Origin: Vibrio sp. VB16
GTDB taxonomy: Bacteria; Pseudomonadota; Gammaproteobacteria; Enterobacterales; Vibrionaceae
DNA length: 64,000 nt
Assembly: GCF_015594925.2 (NCBI RefSeq)
Contig: NZ_CP087591.1
Location: 434,001 to 498,000 of the forward strand
Reading direction: 5' to 3'
Position numbers and translations under genes: made by a program. The notes beneath the pieces are model-generated. The model did not search any database. It saw only the letters and a list, made by a program, of their open reading frames with translations, and was not told the origin of the DNA. This document shows, in pieces, positions 9,203-19,543 of this stretch; the stretch's first letter is position 1; each line of letters begins with the position of its first letter.

Positions 9203-10240
9203 ATGAAGATAAAAATGACTCAACTTGTTTCCATAGGTGGCGTAATAGACTTACTCGACGCGTGCCGTCATTTACCTTTCAATAAAGTCAATAACATTGA
9301 CTTTGATAGGCTGACAGAACTAAATCAACAATCACCAAATTCATACGTTCCCGAATCGACAATAATTTCATTATGGCAATTATTAGATCGTTATCACACT
9401 GATAAACATATAGGAATCACTTTAGGACAACAGATAAATCCAAATTCAAGAGGATTACTGACCAGTTGGATGAGTCAGGCGGCGTCGATTGGTGAAGCAC
9501 TGGAGATCTTTACAACTAATATTTCATTGATAAACGCTTCTGAAGTTTGGGAAATGCATATTGAAGGTCAGACATGCACCCTAATATGCAATATTGACCA
9601 AAACAAAGGTTACCCGGCAATGGCAATAGAAAGGAGTATGAGTGCGGTACTATCTTCGCTTCGAGCCCTTAGCAATCACACATTTTCACTGCATGGCGCT
9701 TATTTTTCCTATAAAAAGCCGACGCACTGTAGTCATTATACCCACGTATTCGGTCGTAATATAAAATTTTCTAGTGAGAATCATTGTCTCGTTTTCCCGA
9801 CTAAATATTTGAAACTGCCCATACCAACAAGCAGTCGCCTACTAAAAGAAATCATAGCACACCAAGCTATGTTGACATTGAACTCATTGGCTTGCTCCGA
9901 CATTTACCAATTGGTACGAAAGACCATTCTAAACGGTATAGAATCGGGAGAAGTGCCTTCCGTTGACGAGGTAAGCTCCAAATTATTTATGAGCAGGCAA
10001 ACTCTCGCTCGACGTTTACAGTTAGAAAACACGAGCTTCAAATCGATCCTAAATGATGTACGACAACAACGAGCATTAGAAGAAATACAAGCAGGGAGGA
10101 ATAGCTTAATAGAGATAAGTTATTTACTTGGTTTTAAAGACAGCAGTAGTTTTTACAAAGCATTTAAACGTTGGTATGGGGTTTCTCCAAGAAAATATTC
10201 ACTGAATAGTAACTTGGCATTGTCTTTAGACCTGCGTTAG
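9203..10240 (+). CDS. AraC-type regulator, OruR/ArgR-like (PF12625-type N-terminus)
   Basis: A 345-residue regulator whose N-terminal ~200 residues resemble the arabinose-binding-like domain of the OruR group. SIGEALEIFTTNISLINASE and the conserved SRGLLTSWMSQAAS are visible there. The C-terminus is an AraC helix-turn-helix pair: VDEVSSKLFMSRQTLARRLQ and IEISYLLGFKDSSSFYKAFK with the RWYGVSPRKY end. The open frame extends to a TTG at 9188, but the ATG at 9203 with GGAA 9 bases upstream is the better start. It is a paralog of the gene at 15142, and the two flank a pair of c-di-GMP genes. Confidence 0.85.
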   Translation: MKIKMTQLVSIGGVIDLLDACRHLPFNKVNNIDFDRLTELNQQSPNSYVPESTIISLWQLLDRYHTDKHIGITLGQQINPNSRGLLTSWMSQAASIGEALEIFTTNISLINASEVWEMHIEGQTCTLICNIDQNKGYPAMAIERSMSAVLSSLRALSNHTFSLHGAYFSYKKPTHCSHYTHVFGRNIKFSSENHCLVFPTKYLKLPIPTSSRLLKEIIAHQAMLTLNSLACSDIYQLVRKTILNGIESGEVPSVDEVSSKLFMSRQTLARRLQLENTSFKSILNDVRQQRALEEIQAGRNSLIEISYLLGFKDSSSFYKAFKRWYGVSPRKYSLNSNLALSLDLR

Positions 10241-10351
10241 TTCTTATCAAAGCATCTAGGTCAACATTAAACTCATATTTAGTGGCCAAAAGCCCTGAAA
10301 TTAGAATAAGCAGAAGGTCGAAAGTCTAGCTAACCTTCGATCTATTAAAAG

Positions 10352-11878
10352 CTAATGCCGACAAAAAGTGTAATTATTTTTACCTTGACGTTTTATTTTG
10401 TACATCGCTTCATCTGCTTTGCTGATCAGGTTCTGAGGTAGTAATCCATCTTCGGGGTAAATAGCGATACCAATACTCGCACTAATATATGCTTGCTCTT
10501 TTTCTACTTCATATGGTTTCGCTACAGATTGAAGGATTCTACCTGCAATCAATGTAATCGCATTTTGATCTACAACATTGGAAAGTAAAACTAAGAACTC
10601 ATCCCCCCCAATTCTGGCTAACGTATTGCCCACACCAACACAGTCACGCACTCGACTAGCCATCTCTTTTAAAATTCGGTCACCAAAATCATGCCCATAG
10701 TTGTCGTTAATCGCTTTAAAGCCATCTAGATCGACAAAAAAAACAGCAACTTTAGTGTCAAAATGCTTAGCGTCAATAAGCGCTTCAAGCAGCCTTTCAG
10801 TAAAAAGCGAACGTGTGGGAAGCCCAGTTAATGTATCATGGTTAGCAAGATGACTAATCTGTTCCTTGGCCTGTTTTAATGCAGTAATGTCCTCCTTCAC
10901 AGCAACAAAATGACTAATCTTTCCTGTTTGTTGTTTAACGGGTGCTATGGACGCAATTTCCCAAAATAGATCGCCATTCTTCTTGCGATTATGAAACTCT
11001 CCACGCCATGTGCCTCCTGCAACAATTGTTTGCCAAAGCGTCGCGTATTCATTTTCTAACATCTTACCAGATTGCAAAATCCTTGGATTTTGACCTACTA
11101 GTTCTTTCCGGGAATAGCCTGTTTTGTTTGAGGCGGCAGGATTGGCATAACATATTGAACCTTCAATATTGGTGATAATAATTGATGAGGCGCATTGCTC
11201 AACTGCATGAGAAAAGATTTGTAACTCTGAATTAAGTACGGCGTGCATCAACAAAATAAGTGTTATTGCTATTCCGCCTATGAAGAAAATGCCACTTAGA
11301 AATACCAACGACGATGAAGTGCTTGAGGTCAAAAAACTATTATCTGAATGAGAAAGTAGGGCTATAATTGCTCGGGCCCCATGTGAAACGCCAAATAGGG
11401 CAAAAACAGAGGCGACCATATAAGCGGCCGACCTCCAAGGTGCCGTTCTTTCACTTAACAAAGAATAGACTATCGCACCGCATGTTATGACAAACGCGCT
11501 AGAAAGCACTGCTATCCTAATTGCAAGATTTTGATCGATATAGTAAAAATAGTAGAACAGAACAGCAGATAAAGGAAAAAGACAAATATCGAGTAGCAGC
11601 AAAGGGGGACGAGCAATAAACACTCTAATTCCACGGAGTAAGAGCAGAAAACCGATCACATAGAGTGAATTAGCAACTATGAGAGAAATAAAAACGGGAA
11701 AATTGCCACGCCCTGAGATTAACAAACTTGCAATAGCAACGGCGGACATACCTAATGCCCAAAATCCCACACCATCTCGTTGAGAGTTAGCTCGCCACAA
11801 AGAAATCAACGCCATAGCGGAACCAATAGATATCAAGGTAGTGACCACAAGTAGAGTTCGACTATCCAAGGCCAGCAT
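10352..11878 (-). CDS. Membrane PAS-GGDEF diguanylate cyclase
   Basis: Likely makes c-di-GMP at the inner membrane. About seven hydrophobic helices fill residues 1-215. A PAS domain (ASSIIITNIEGSICYANPAA onward, about 230-340) ends in a PAC-like VKEDITALKQAK. The GGDEF domain starts at LANHDTLTGLPTRSLFTERL (about 350) and has the intact RIGGDEFLVLL active-site loop. The usual RxxD inhibition site five residues before GGDEF is replaced by VGVGN, so product inhibition is probably lost. It is convergent with the AraC gene at 9203 and cotranscribed direction-wise with the GGDEF-EAL gene upstream, 93 bases away. Confidence 0.92.
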   Translation of the reverse strand: MLALDSRTLLVVTTLISIGSAMALISLWRANSQRDGVGFWALGMSAVAIASLLISGRGNFPVFISLIVANSLYVIGFLLLLRGIRVFIARPPLLLLDICLFPLSAVLFYYFYYIDQNLAIRIAVLSSAFVITCGAIVYSLLSERTAPWRSAAYMVASVFALFGVSHGARAIIALLSHSDNSFLTSSTSSSLVFLSGIFFIGGIAITLILLMHAVLNSELQIFSHAVEQCASSIIITNIEGSICYANPAASNKTGYSRKELVGQNPRILQSGKMLENEYATLWQTIVAGGTWRGEFHNRKKNGDLFWEIASIAPVKQQTGKISHFVAVKEDITALKQAKEQISHLANHDTLTGLPTRSLFTERLLEALIDAKHFDTKVAVFFVDLDGFKAINDNYGHDFGDRILKEMASRVRDCVGVGNTLARIGGDEFLVLLSNVVDQNAITLIAGRILQSVAKPYEVEKEQAYISASIGIAIYPEDGLLPQNLISKADEAMYKIKRQGKNNYTFCRH

Positions 11879-11971
11879 TTAGTATCCTTTTATTAATTAT
11901 ATATCTTAATTTCTATTTATCTGTTCAAAAATTTGGCCTTCATTCCAACGAGGCTCCCCATTTAAACAAGT

Positions 11972-14854
11972 CTACGTAAAATTAGTTTCTAAGTCAGTTA
12001 AGTGAGTCGGTTCTTTTAGGAAGAATTGGTCAGGTGACAAATTCCATTCTTCTGGTGGAGCCCAGGTGCCTAGCCATTCTAAGAGTTGATTGTGATGCAT
12101 TGGTCTAGCAATTCCATAACCTTGGGCAATGTCATAACCTATCTCTTTTAGCACTCGTCCATGTTCTATAGATTCAACACCTTCAGCCACGGCAGTTAAA
12201 CTAAATGCTCGACAGAATCCCAAAATGCCCTCTAGAATACTTCGATCAGTCGCATTAACAAGCATATCGATAACAAAACTCCGGTCTACCTTTAACGTAC
12301 TCACTGGCAGCTGCTGTAGATACGTTAACGATGAGTACCCTGTACCAAAATCATCCAACGAGAATAAGATATCCAACTCACTGCAAGAACGAATAGTATT
12401 TGCAACATCGACTAAATTTTCTAGCGCATTACTTTCAACTATCTCAATTTCTATGAGCGATGAGAGAAACCCTGGGTATAGCTGAAGCTTACTTTTTAAT
12501 ATATCCGCAATGTTTTTTTGCCTGAAGTACGCGTGACTTGCATTAATACTCACTGGGAGCTCTATCCCTTTTTTGTGCCATTGGTTGGCCTGACTTATCG
12601 CTTCGTCAAAAACCCAATCATCTAGTGCTTTGATCAAATCATACTTTTCTATATCGTCCAAAAACTCAGCAGGACTTAACAGCCCTTTGGTTGGGTGGTT
12701 CCAACGTATTAATGCCTCAACACCAACTACTTTTCCACTCATTAAACTGACTTTGGGCTGATAATGCAAAACAAATTCTTGAGCGGTAAATGCGCAAAGC
12801 AAAGACTTCAGTCTTTGAGAGTCGTAGTGATGAAATTCATTACTCGAGAAATGCTGCACCTGATTTTTTCCGTTGGTTTTGGCAATGTATAACGCTTGCT
12901 CAGCTTGGCGAATCAAATGTTCAGGCTCCGCATCTGCGTGATGTTGGGAACAGCGAGTAATTCCTACAGACGCAGTAACGTTAATTTGAATGCCTTCGAT
13001 ATAGAAAGGTGACGAAATACAAGATAAGACCAGTTCAACTTCCTCATGCCCGTTAAGCTTCGACTCAAATAAAAAGTGAAATTCATCCCCTCCCAACCTA
13101 GCTAAGACACTATCTGTAGCAATAGCTTTTTGAATTCGGCTTGCCAATTTTTTTATAACGGCATCACCCAATTCATGCCCATATTGTTCGTTAATGCGTT
13201 TAAAATCGTCTATGTCGAAAAAAGCAACAAACAGAGTTTTACCGCTTTCTCTACTTTGACTCATTGCTAACTTCAAACGGTCCATAAAAAGCACTCTGTT
13301 TGCTATGCCGGTAAGAACGTCGTAGTAGGCTGTTTGTTCGAGTAATTTCTCTTGTCGTTTCTGCGCCGTGATATCGAAAGAGGTACAACAAAGGGCATAA
13401 GAATTTGATTTTTCATCGAGTAGCGCAACTTTTGTTGTCCTAAAAAATTGGTGTTCCTGAAGATCTTCTCGCCACAATTTTTCGTCTTGAGAGTATTGCT
13501 CTTTGCCTTGAAGCACGAGTTTGTCAATTTTTTTAGCACTTTGCGCAATGCTTTCATCATACAAATCAAAATCGTTTTTGCCTTTTATTTTCTTAAGCGA
13601 CAATCCAAATTGATCTCGAGTTGCCCGGTTAGCAAATAAATAACGCCCATCCACATCTTTTAAATATATGTAGATATCAATGCTATCGAGAATCGTCTGA
13701 AGCTTTCTCTCATTGCCCTTTACTAGTCTCGCTTTATTACTTTTGATAAAAGAATGGGCAATAAGTACAACCGTTACCATTAACAATGAAAAAATAATTT
13801 CTAAACTGTACGTATCCAAAATACGTTTTTTTTGAAAAAGGATAGTTGTATTGTTAGGCAAACGAGAAGGCTCTATATCATATTTCAACAATTGCCGTTC
13901 ATCAAACATTGGAATATTAGGGCTATTTTCAAGCACTGGAATATCTTGTATTTTTACTCCCCTAAAGTATTTTCTGACCATCAAACCTGCTTCATAAGCT
14001 TGTTGGGTGTGACTAATAACTACTCCACCCAAAACGCCATCACCTAGTCCATGAACATAAGGATGAACGATTGGAACCGTTGTGTTTTCAATAGAAAAGT
14101 ACAACGACTCCTTAAACGACATACTCACTTTCTCTGTATCACGATAGGCTGATAGCAATAACAAGACGCAAGTGTTTGGATTAAGGTTGTTAAGCTCGGT
14201 TTTGTATTCTTGCCACGTAAGATTACTTAACGAAAGTGGTATCCAAGAAATATCAGGGTAATCATTCTTAAGTTTTTTCCAATTATTCATATCAGCTTTA
14301 CCTGACGTAGTCCCATCACTTACTACCGCTATTTTTTTGTGACTAGGTAGCATATTGAGAATTGCTTCAATATTTTCACTAATAGATACCGCTTCGACGA
14401 CTCCTGTTACGAAAGGATTTTCATTTTGAGCTTTGGCAACATCGACGTCATTAATCCCCAAAAAAACGATCGGCATATTCAAAAACAGTTCTTGTTGATG
14501 TTTAAGGGCGAACAACAATGCATTATCATCCGACACGACAACCGCGTCGTACTCAATTTTAGTCGATAACTTATACTTTAGAGACGTATAGAAGTTCTTT
14601 TGGGATATGTCATTATTGGTAGATTTGCTATCCATGAATTCAACGTCAATATTCACGTCCAAATCCCCTAATCCTGTTCGCAAACCTTCAAGAACCTTAT
14701 CCGTCGTTGCAAAAGTAGGATGATAGGAATAGATAAGCAGCAGGTGTTTCTTGATTGCTTCAGATGCGTGAACCTTGGAAATAGTTAAAAGCAATAACAA
14801 TCCTGACAGAAACACGAGATATATTAGGGGATATTCTTTTCTTAGAAAACTCAT
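11972..14854 (-). CDS. ABC-substrate-binding-like sensor with PAS, GGDEF and EAL domains
   Basis: A 960-residue sensory protein. After a signal-anchor (LIYLVFLSGLLLLLTISKV) comes a periplasmic domain of ~300 residues resembling ABC-type sugar or amino-acid binding folds (HLLLIYSYHPTFATTDKVLE, VVVSDDNALLFAL). A second membrane helix near residue 360 follows. PAS begins at TILDSIDIYIYLKDVDGRYL. The GGDEF loop RLGGDEFHFLF is intact without an RxxD site. The EAL domain has VGVEALIRWNHP, SINASHAYF, IEIVESNAL, DDFGTGYSSL and LKVDRSF, so the phosphodiesterase residues all look present. I chose the ATG at 14854, six bases after AAGG; an ATG at 14860 is too close to it. Confidence 0.9.
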   Translation of the reverse strand: MSFLRKEYPLIYLVFLSGLLLLLTISKVHASEAIKKHLLLIYSYHPTFATTDKVLEGLRTGLGDLDVNIDVEFMDSKSTNNDISQKNFYTSLKYKLSTKIEYDAVVVSDDNALLFALKHQQELFLNMPIVFLGINDVDVAKAQNENPFVTGVVEAVSISENIEAILNMLPSHKKIAVVSDGTTSGKADMNNWKKLKNDYPDISWIPLSLSNLTWQEYKTELNNLNPNTCVLLLLSAYRDTEKVSMSFKESLYFSIENTTVPIVHPYVHGLGDGVLGGVVISHTQQAYEAGLMVRKYFRGVKIQDIPVLENSPNIPMFDERQLLKYDIEPSRLPNNTTILFQKKRILDTYSLEIIFSLLMVTVVLIAHSFIKSNKARLVKGNERKLQTILDSIDIYIYLKDVDGRYLFANRATRDQFGLSLKKIKGKNDFDLYDESIAQSAKKIDKLVLQGKEQYSQDEKLWREDLQEHQFFRTTKVALLDEKSNSYALCCTSFDITAQKRQEKLLEQTAYYDVLTGIANRVLFMDRLKLAMSQSRESGKTLFVAFFDIDDFKRINEQYGHELGDAVIKKLASRIQKAIATDSVLARLGGDEFHFLFESKLNGHEEVELVLSCISSPFYIEGIQINVTASVGITRCSQHHADAEPEHLIRQAEQALYIAKTNGKNQVQHFSSNEFHHYDSQRLKSLLCAFTAQEFVLHYQPKVSLMSGKVVGVEALIRWNHPTKGLLSPAEFLDDIEKYDLIKALDDWVFDEAISQANQWHKKGIELPVSINASHAYFRQKNIADILKSKLQLYPGFLSSLIEIEIVESNALENLVDVANTIRSCSELDILFSLDDFGTGYSSLTYLQQLPVSTLKVDRSFVIDMLVNATDRSILEGILGFCRAFSLTAVAEGVESIEHGRVLKEIGYDIAQGYGIARPMHHNQLLEWLGTWAPPEEWNLSPDQFFLKEPTHLTDLETNFT

Positions 14855-15141
14855 GTCCATCCTTGTAAGCTTGACGTCAAATCACGCCGCTCATGTCATC
14901 TAGAGAGAATTACATCGTTAAACTATAGGTAACACTCCGTCCCTTTATGAATTGACTTATAATTTTTAATTGTCGTACGCAAGTTCTATCTGCAGTCCAA
15001 TTTTGCTGTGATGAACATGGCTCTAAGTACTACGTTGAGAATTACAAAAACTCATGTATTATCGCAAACAAGTATCCTAACTAGATTTCTTCACCACTTA
15101 TATGTCTATACGTCCCAATTCACTGTCCCTTGGTACCATCA

Positions 15142-16197
15142 ATGATTAATATAGATAGTGCAGATACCGTTTCGGTTGCGTCAGTCTTGGATGTCGTCGA
15201 TGTTTGTGGCAATCTGCCTCCCTTGGCTAAAACTAAATTCAGAGCATTAGAGCTCAGCTATCTACATCAAAAAACACCCTTAGAACGCATCCCTGAAAGT
15301 ACATTTATTGAACTATGGCACCTAATTGGTGAGTTTCATCCATGTTCTAATATTGGACTCGTCATCGGCCAAAGAATCACACCAAAGTCTAAAGGTGTGT
15401 TAGCAAGTTGGGTAAGTCAATCGGATACCATAGGGGAAGCATTAAATACTTTTCAAAAAAATATCATCCTGATGAATCCGTCTGAGCGTTGGACGATTTC
15501 AGACGACGGTATCTACTGCACATTGACGTTAACTGTTGATCCCAAAAAAAATTATCCGATACTTGCTATTGAGCGCAGTATGAGCGCAATGGTTACATGG
15601 GCACGAATGCTTAGCGCCCACTCTTTTCCTATCAAAAGTGCAGAATTTACCTTTAGCCAGCCAAAATATAGAGACCATTACGATGCAGTATTTGGGTCAG
15701 AGTTAACTTTTGAATCAGAAGAAAATCGACTGACATTTAAAACTGATTTTCTTAAACTTCCAATTGTTTCAAGTAATCAATATGTCAAAGAAGTGATGGC
15801 AGAAACCGCAGAAAAAGCATTAAAGATACTTAACAATACACGTGATATCAAAACACTAGTCACCGAGATTATAATTGAGAGTGTATCCAAGAGTAATTTG
15901 ATTGGGATAGATATCGTTGCTAGTAAGTTGCATATCAGCAGACAAACACTTTATCGAAAATTAGAAAAAGAAAACACAACCTATAAAGCTATCGTTGAAG
16001 ATGTTCGTAAACAACAAGTCATTGCCAGTTTAAGTAAAAGCAAACCACCCAGCATTACCGAATTAAGCTACAACCTAGGCTTTAAGGACACAAGTAGCTT
16101 TTACAAAGCTTTCAAACGTTGGTTTAATACGACGCCGAAAGAGTACCTCTCTCGTAATAAACAGTATTCAAGCCAAGATTCAATCGATATAGGCTAA
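15142..16197 (+). CDS. AraC-type regulator, paralog of the one at 9203
   Basis: A 351-residue OruR-like regulator. It shares with the gene at 9203 the spacing and motifs TIGEALNTFQKNIILMNPSE, SKGVLASWVSQSD and the end LGFKDTSSFYKAFKRWFNTT, showing a duplication. The DNA-binding part is IDIVASKLHISRQTLYRKLE followed by the second helix-turn-helix. The frame extends to a TTG at 15130, but ATG 15142 is preferred. It is divergent from the GGDEF-EAL gene and overlaps the convergent hydrolase gene by 18 bases at its 3' end. Either neighbour could be its target. Confidence 0.85.
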   Translation: MINIDSADTVSVASVLDVVDVCGNLPPLAKTKFRALELSYLHQKTPLERIPESTFIELWHLIGEFHPCSNIGLVIGQRITPKSKGVLASWVSQSDTIGEALNTFQKNIILMNPSERWTISDDGIYCTLTLTVDPKKNYPILAIERSMSAMVTWARMLSAHSFPIKSAEFTFSQPKYRDHYDAVFGSELTFESEENRLTFKTDFLKLPIVSSNQYVKEVMAETAEKALKILNNTRDIKTLVTEIIIESVSKSNLIGIDIVASKLHISRQTLYRKLEKENTTYKAIVEDVRKQQVIASLSKSKPPSITELSYNLGFKDTSSFYKAFKRWFNTTPKEYLSRNKQYSSQDSIDIG

Positions 16198-17109
16198 TTT
16201 AGGTACATCTTCTACAAACTGTTTAAAGTCTGCGAGCGATTTCTCTGGTACTTCTTCCATTGGTAGGTGACCCACATTTTCGTAGATGACGGCTTTAGAG
16301 ATTGCAATATCACTATCAAAACGAAAAGCATTCTTCACAGGGAAATAGATATCTTCTTTTCCCCAAAGTATTAGTGTAGGTACTGATATTTTTGTTATTC
16401 TATTTGAACCTGTATCTAATGACGCTTTTACTCGTTGAGTGAACGCCTCTCGATTCCTTTTAAACAAGGACATGTCATAATAACGATTGACTAACTCTTC
16501 TGTAATCAATCGTTGATCAAAATACACGTCTTTCAAACTCTGTTTGACAATAAATTTAGGTACAAAATTTTCGATGATTTTGTCTAGAACAGGCAACTGA
16601 GCTAACTCAATTGGCATTGGCCACTCATGTTGAGGGTAACCTAGTGCATTAATTAACGTTAAACTTTTGACTTTATCTGGGTACTGTAAACTATATTCCC
16701 ATGCAATTTTTCCACCCAGAGAACTACCAACCACATGCGCACTCTCTATACCAAGCTTTTTATAAAAAGTATTTAAAAAAACGACATCGTGTCGCACCTC
16801 ATACTGATTGAATGTCTCATGTCCAGTTAATCCAGAACCGGGTAAATCCATCCGAACAACCCGAAATTCTTGCTTCAACTTCTCCGTCCACTTATCCCAT
16901 GCATGAAGTGAAGATGAGGTGCCATGAATCAAAATTACTGTCTCTCCGTTACCTTCATCTCGATAATGCACTTTTGATCGGTTAATCCATACGAACTCTG
17001 ATGCTTCATTTGAATATTTTTTTTCAATCCAGTCTGAGTTATCGTCATTCTCGCCACAAATTAATGCCACTGTAATAAAAAGTAATAGAATGGACTTCCA
17101 CCTAATCAT
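16180..17109 (-). CDS. Exported or membrane-anchored alpha/beta hydrolase
   Basis: An alpha/beta-fold serine hydrolase with an N-terminal hydrophobic segment (ILLLFITVALICG) that should act as a signal or anchor. The oxyanion region LIHGTSSSLHAWDKW, the nucleophile elbow VVGSSLGGKIAWE (Ser of GSSLGG), the acid ILWGKEDIYFP and the base NVGHLPMEE give a complete triad. The length, 309, is usual. The substrate is unknown; esterase, haloalkane-type or lactonase activities are all possible. The 3' end overlaps the AraC gene at 15142 on the other strand by 18 bases, so antisense effects between the two transcripts are possible. Confidence 0.85.
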   Translation of the reverse strand: MIRWKSILLLFITVALICGENDDNSDWIEKKYSNEASEFVWINRSKVHYRDEGNGETVILIHGTSSSLHAWDKWTEKLKQEFRVVRMDLPGSGLTGHETFNQYEVRHDVVFLNTFYKKLGIESAHVVGSSLGGKIAWEYSLQYPDKVKSLTLINALGYPQHEWPMPIELAQLPVLDKIIENFVPKFIVKQSLKDVYFDQRLITEELVNRYYDMSLFKRNREAFTQRVKASLDTGSNRITKISVPTLILWGKEDIYFPVKNAFRFDSDIAISKAVIYENVGHLPMEEVPEKSLADFKQFVEDVPKLAYID

Positions 17110-17656
17110 TTTCGCCTACCTAAAATATGAGTCATAGATTGAGTCTAGCGATGAGATTCACCTTGTGACTCTGTCTTTTCGTAACAAATTAATGTCCTGA
17201 TGACCTAATATTCTATCAAACCATTTGTTTAACTTTACATTATTGAAATTTTTCATGATTATCAGTTAATGTTAGATTTATAATTAGCGACTAGACATGC
17301 TCATATTTCAGTTACTTTCGGTATTAAATCGATGTAAGAACAATTAAACGAACTCAATTCACATCGATGGGATTTTATTTATTCTTGACAAAAATAATAA
17401 CTTACTTTTCTTCATTATTGATTAGAACTTAGTCTTTGTTCCGTTTTTATTTAATCTATAAGTTAGGAATATAAAGCAACCATATTTAATAGTCTCTGTA
17501 TAACCAGCTCTAATTTTGACATTTTAAAATAAATATCTTCACCTAATTTCCATTGCAAACAACACAACAAATCATGGTCAGCATCTGAAAAACTTAAAAA
17601 TAGAAAACTAGATAATGAATTGTTAATACTTTGATTTTATTAAAGAGAATACATCT
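17110..17656. other. AT-rich intergenic region, no gene seen
   Basis: These 547 bases between the divergent hydrolase and chemoreceptor genes are very AT-rich. I find no open frame with coding features, no strong hairpin and no RNA gene I recognise. They presumably carry the promoters of both neighbours. Confidence 0.5.
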
Positions 17657-19543
17657 ATGACTGCAAAAATAAAGATAACTGGCGTTATTGTACTCGTCTT
17701 ATCTACTATCATCACCTTATTATCAGGTATGGGATACCAAAATTTTAAAGGTGCATCGGTAAATAATTTCACCGAATCTTTGGAAAAAGAAGCGTTTCTA
17801 ATAGCCAATAGCATCGAACAGCGACTGAATCGAAATTTTGATGTATTGAATACCATGTCGCAACAATTGGCAATCGATTCTAGTGGTGATGTCAATGAGC
17901 AAGAATTGATTGCTAATTTAAAGAATATTAGCACGTCGTTAGATGTACTCAACGCATATGTAGCTACTGCTAATGGGGATACATATTCAACGTCGAGTAA
18001 CGGTTTAGTTGCTGGGTTTAACGCTAAACAGAAACAACGCGAATGGTTTGTACGAGCGTTCAACGGAGATACCAACATCGTTACGACCCCATATACGAGC
18101 GCTGAGGGAGATGCTGTCATGTCGATTGCTGTTCCAGTAAAGCGGAACGGTGTTGTTGTTGCGGTACTGTGCACGAACATTCGAGTAGATGTGATCACGC
18201 ATTTCATCGAGAATTTATCTAAAAGCAATCAGCTATTTGTAAGCCGAAAAGATGGCTATATTCTTGCTGCAAAATACCCAGAATATATTGGCAAAAACTT
18301 ATTCGAATTACGCCCAAGCTACAGTGAATATGCTAACAATGAGAATAGTCAACATTCTTACACATTTGATGGCCAGTCATATTTCGTCCTTTCTTCAAAA
18401 CTACCCAATCTTGGATGGACGGTGTGGGCATGGAATGGCTGGGAGGACATCAATGCGGCTTCCAATGCTAACCTTATACAAAATTTGATTGTAGCGGCAA
18501 TATTCATTTTTCTTTCAGCATCGATTACCTACGCAATCGTGATCAGATTGATGTATCGGCCAATTGGAGGTGAGCCTGATATCATTGAAGCTGTTGTTCT
18601 ACAAATTGCTAAAGGCGACCTTACTTCATCGGCGACAAGCACCAGCGTTCAAACAGGCATATATGCCGCTATTCTCTCTATGGCAGATAACCTTAAAGGC
18701 ACTGTCACCGAAATCAATGACACAACGGTATCACTTAATGAGTCATCGACTAAAATTGCTGAATCAGCGGCGTCAGTTAGTCTCAGTTCAGAATCCCAAA
18801 TGAAACAAATAGAGCTAACCTCTACAGCAATGAACGAGATGACAGTCACCGTTGATGAAGTTGCACGCAACGCAGTGGGAGCGTCAGAGGCTGCATTAGA
18901 AGCACACCAACAGTCAGATAATGGAATTCAGACCGTTAAAGAGATGAACCGAAGTATCGAAAACCTCTCTACCGATATACTCCATGTGCAAAGTGTTGTT
19001 AATAGGTTAGAACTTGAGACTAAAAGTGTCGGCCAAATACTCGATGTAATTAGAGACATTGCGGATCAGACCAATTTACTCGCACTCAACGCAGCAATAG
19101 AAGCCGCACGCGCTGGAGAACAAGGTAGAGGGTTTGCTGTCGTTGCTGATGAGGTTCGCAATCTGGCTAACCGCACACAAGCTAGCACAGATGAAATTCA
19201 ATCATTAATTGTCAAGCTACAACAAGAATCGAAAACTTCAGTAGATTTAATGAGTAAAAATGCAAACGCAGCAAAAGATACAATACAACTTGCCCAAAAA
19301 ACCAGTACGGCTTTGCTAACAATACAAACGGCCGTATCTCATATAGAAAATATGAATAACCAAATTGCTACTGCCGCTGAAGAACAGACTGTCGTGGCGG
19401 CGGAGATCAATGCTAGTATCGTCGATATCAATGACTTAGCAAAAAATACGTACGACAATTCAATGAGTAACTCACAACAGGCCACAGAATTATCTATGAC
19501 TGCCGACAAACTGAGCTCTGCAGTTTCAGAGTTTAAACTCTGA
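17657..19543 (+). CDS. Methyl-accepting chemotaxis protein with dCache-type sensor
   Basis: A 628-residue transmembrane chemoreceptor. Helix 1 is residues ~7-28 and helix 2 about 278-297. Between them is a double-Cache periplasmic domain with QREWFVRAFNGDTNIVTTPY and SAEGDAVMSIAVPV, which resembles the amino-acid-binding type, although the ligand is only guessed. A HAMP-like region starts at PIGGEPDIIEAVV. The signalling hairpin tip is DQTNLLALNAAIEAARAGEQ, with GRGFAVVADEVRNLA following. It stands alone with its own upstream region. Confidence 0.95.
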   Translation: MTAKIKITGVIVLVLSTIITLLSGMGYQNFKGASVNNFTESLEKEAFLIANSIEQRLNRNFDVLNTMSQQLAIDSSGDVNEQELIANLKNISTSLDVLNAYVATANGDTYSTSSNGLVAGFNAKQKQREWFVRAFNGDTNIVTTPYTSAEGDAVMSIAVPVKRNGVVVAVLCTNIRVDVITHFIENLSKSNQLFVSRKDGYILAAKYPEYIGKNLFELRPSYSEYANNENSQHSYTFDGQSYFVLSSKLPNLGWTVWAWNGWEDINAASNANLIQNLIVAAIFIFLSASITYAIVIRLMYRPIGGEPDIIEAVVLQIAKGDLTSSATSTSVQTGIYAAILSMADNLKGTVTEINDTTVSLNESSTKIAESAASVSLSSESQMKQIELTSTAMNEMTVTVDEVARNAVGASEAALEAHQQSDNGIQTVKEMNRSIENLSTDILHVQSVVNRLELETKSVGQILDVIRDIADQTNLLALNAAIEAARAGEQGRGFAVVADEVRNLANRTQASTDEIQSLIVKLQQESKTSVDLMSKNANAAKDTIQLAQKTSTALLTIQTAVSHIENMNNQIATAAEEQTVVAAEINASIVDINDLAKNTYDNSMSNSQQATELSMTADKLSSAVSEFKL

